A stretch of DNA of 32,066 nt, taken from NCBI GenBank assembly GCA_013822275.1, contig PNKC01000029.1:1-32066 (forward strand), read 5' to 3'. The translations under genes were made by a program, and so were the position numbers. The stretch's first letter is position 1; each line of letters opens with the position of its first letter. The stretch comes from Anaerolinea sp. (GTDB lineage Bacteria > Chloroflexota > Dehalococcoidia > Tepidiformales > Tepidiformaceae). Below, one piece after another: positions 30,637 to 32,066 of the stretch. Below the pieces are notes generated by a model that saw nothing but the letters and a program-made list of their open reading frames with translations, did no database searches and was not told where the DNA came from.

Positions 30637-31308
30637 ATGAAGATATCCGAGCTCGCCCGCCAATCCGGAGTGCCCCTGGCGACGATCAAGTTCTACCTCA
30701 GGGAAGGCCTGCTGCAGCCCGGCGTGGCCAGGGGGCCCAACCAATCCGACTACGATGAATCGCACCTCAGGCGCTTGCGGCTGATCCGCTCGCTGCGAGA
30801 ACTCGGAGGCCTGAGCGTCAGCACCATCCGCCAGGTGGTCGGGGCGGTCGGCCGCCAGTCACGCATCGAACTGCTCGGCACCGCCGTGGACGCGCTCGGC
30901 AGCGGGCGCCCCGAAGTGCGGATTTCGGAGGCGGAGCGGGCTGGCGCGCTGGCGGAAATAGATGAACTCTTCACCACGCTCGGCTGGCTCGTCCGGCCCA
31001 ACGCGGCAGCCCGCATCCAACTCGCCGAAACGCTCGCCGCCCTTCGGCGCGATATGCCCCGCATCACCGCCGGTGCGTTCGTTTCCTATGCGACGTTCGC
31101 CCACGCCATCGCGGAGGCCGAACTCGGCGACTTCAGCGACGACGATCAGGCTGACGATGAAGCGGCGCTGGAAGCGGTGGTCAGAGGCACACTCCTCTTC
31201 GAACCCGTGCTGCTCGCCCTGCGGCGCGCCGCCCACGAGGACATCTCCATCCGCCACTACCTGGGCAACGTCAATCCAGCAAAGCTTCGATCACGCGGTC
31301 CACAATAG
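30637..31308 (+). CDS. MerR family transcriptional regulator, divergent from the ABC exporter
   Basis: A 223-residue regulator. Residues 1-70 are the MerR DNA-binding domain: MKISELARQSGVPLATIKFY, then LREGLLQPG, and the second helical part LRRLRLIRSLRELGGLSVSTIRQVV. A helical effector domain of about 130 residues follows (LAEIDELFTTLGWLV, MPRITAGAFVSYATFAHAIAEAE), looking more like a TetR-type ligand pocket than a metal sensor. The ATG at 30637 lies 10 nt after a TATCCT -10 candidate. It probably activates or represses the exporter operon through the tandem dyads. Its 3' end overlaps the convergent selenoprotein gene by 38 nt. Confidence 0.9.
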   Translation: MKISELARQSGVPLATIKFYLREGLLQPGVARGPNQSDYDESHLRRLRLIRSLRELGGLSVSTIRQVVGAVGRQSRIELLGTAVDALGSGRPEVRISEAERAGALAEIDELFTTLGWLVRPNAAARIQLAETLAALRRDMPRITAGAFVSYATFAHAIAEAELGDFSDDDQADDEAALEAVVRGTLLFEPVLLALRRAAHEDISIRHYLGNVNPAKLRSRGPQ

Positions 31309-31789
31309 CGTCCGCTTTCGCGCGCATCTCGTCGTCCGTCGCATCCTGGATCGGGTGGGGGACGAAGATGCGGCGCACCTCCGGCAAACCGAGCGCGGCC
31401 GATTGCGTCTGCGCGGCGTCGATGAAGGCGCTGGAGGCGATGAAGACTGAAGGCTTGCCCTGGATTTCGAACCACGTCGTGTCGTGCACACTGCACGTTG
31501 TGCAGGACCCTCAGTCAGCGAGCGCTTCGATGACGAAGCCACACTCCTCGGCGATCTTCCGGCGCAGGTCCGTCGGCGCGGGCTTGGTGAACGTGGGCTT
31601 CGCATAGTGACGGAACTCCACGTTCGGCAGCCGCTCGCGCAGGCGCGTTTCGAGCTGCGCGATGAGCACTTCGCCGCGCGGCTTCGAGATGTTCAGTAGC
31701 CCCACCACGCCGGTGATGGCTTCGGGCCTCGGCGTCAGGCTGCGGCGCACGGGCACGCGTTCGTCGGTCGGGTCAAGAATGGTAGTCAT
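31271..31789 (-). CDS. UGSC family selenoprotein (in-frame UGA)
   Basis: Two open frames on the minus strand, 31789-31514 and 31510-31271, are in the same phase and separated only by a TGA at 31513-31511. Read as selenocysteine, this gives a 172-residue protein with U93 in VIEALADUGSC, then TTCSVHDTTWFEIQG, PSVFIASSAF and FVPHPIQDATDDEMRAKAD. This is the layout of the UGSC family, whose name comes from U-G-S-C. Cys96 and Cys99 follow. The function is unknown but probably redox-related. The ATG at 31789 is followed by TTILDPTDE. A plain annotation would split it in two. The MerR gene converges on its 3' end. Confidence 0.85.
31481..31508 (-). promoter_or_regulatory. Candidate bacterial SECIS hairpin
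   Basis: Beginning 2 nt after the UGA, GTCCTGCAC pairs with GTGCACGAC (one C/C mismatch) over a 10-nt loop. A shorter alternative is CTGCAC-AAC-GTGCAG (31505-31491). Either could serve as the selenocysteine insertion element that bacteria place just 3' of the UGA. Confidence 0.5.
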
Positions 31790-31854
31790 CGAGCACCCCC
31801 AATGGCGGCGAGTATACGCCACCGGCGCGGGGGCTGCTGTCCATTCAGCGCTGC

Positions 31855-31860
31855 TATACT
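31855..31860 (+). promoter_or_regulatory. Extended -10 box (TGCTATACT), leaderless-type
   Basis: TATACT, preceded by TGC, lies 7 nt before the ATG at 31868. This is the closest to consensus of the leaderless set. Confidence 0.55.
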
Positions 31861-31867
31861 GAAATCC

Positions 31868-32066
31868 ATGGCGACGACCGCGTTCGACATAGGGAGCCTC
31901 CTGGAGAGCATCCCCGGTCACCTTGATGGCCGTCCAGTGATTGCCGGTACGCGGGTGTCGGTGCAACGGATCGCCGTGCTTAGCAATGAGGGGCTGACAG
32001 CCGAGGAGATCGCACGGGATGTATTCGGTTGGCTCAGTCTTGCCCAGGTCCACGCTGCGTTGACTT
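31868..32066 (+). CDS. DUF433 antitoxin, cut by the window end
   Basis: Sixty-six codons are visible. ESIPGHLDGRPVIAGTRVSVQRIAVLSNEGLTAEEIARDV is the DUF433 core (compare SGKPCIRGLRVTV in the gene at 19426-19659), followed by FGWLSLAQVHAALT at the edge. A PIN-like or DUF5615 toxin is expected just beyond 32066. It appears leaderless. Confidence 0.88.
   Translation, partial: MATTAFDIGSLLESIPGHLDGRPVIAGTRVSVQRIAVLSNEGLTAEEIARDVFGWLSLAQVHAALT

Overview
This is a gene-dense, high-GC bacterial window. I read it as chromosomal DNA of a Chloroflexota-like organism. The clues are a LysM protein with an N-terminal four-cysteine module of a kind I associate with that phylum, the ABC-2 permease types, and many -10 boxes placed 6-7 nt before a start codon. 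The taxonomic call is an inference, and no rRNA or tRNA gene is visible to test it.

Layout. 1-640: a DUF559 nuclease-like gene and a G-quadruplex-prone repeat. 639-4144: two ABC-2 ATPase/permease pairs, each gene overlapping the next. 4172-6704: an unrecognised anchored protein and a beta-propeller lipoprotein, separated by a decayed antitoxin copy. 6879-7543: a VapBC-like toxin-antitoxin pair. 7576-9414: an MsbA-like ABC exporter. 9572-11442: a LysM membrane protein, a YqeK-like HD phosphohydrolase and a HIT hydrolase. 11480-13375: an S9 peptidase. 13527-15101: accessory DNA with two frame-broken genes, one a PIN-like toxin next to its MerR-HTH/DUF433 antitoxin. 15439-18376: an anchored protein, a small basic protein, and an ABC-2 pair behind a roughly 270-nt leader with a short ORF and competing hairpins. 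18440-19683: a MazF/PemK pair and a DUF433/DUF5615 pair, the latter bracketed by a 33-nt repeat taken from the 3' end of the next gene. 19691-22774: an SMP-30 hydrolase, a DUF1643 protein and a methyltransferase with a regulatory domain. 22787-25538: a divergent pair of putative defence genes, a HEPN/Toprim-type protein and a large HEPN protein with an intact Rx4H motif. 25539-28163: a repeat-rich intergenic stretch, an MBL-fold hydrolase and MoaA. 28245-31308: a MerR regulator, an ABC-2 pair, and a divergent MerR regulator over a textbook 19-bp-spacer MerR promoter. 31271-31789: a UGSC-family protein whose reading frame needs an in-frame UGA read as selenocysteine. 31868-end: the start of another DUF433 antitoxin.

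Three themes run through the window. It has a high density of toxin-antitoxin genes: four pairs, one partial antitoxin and one decayed copy, with toxin starts commonly overlapping antitoxin stops as GTGA. It has three separate ABC-2 drug/lipid-type exporter loci with different regulation. It has probable leaderless transcription at about nine genes. The items most worth following are the selenoprotein, the HEPN/Toprim + HEPN locus, and the attenuator-like leader at 18072-18376.
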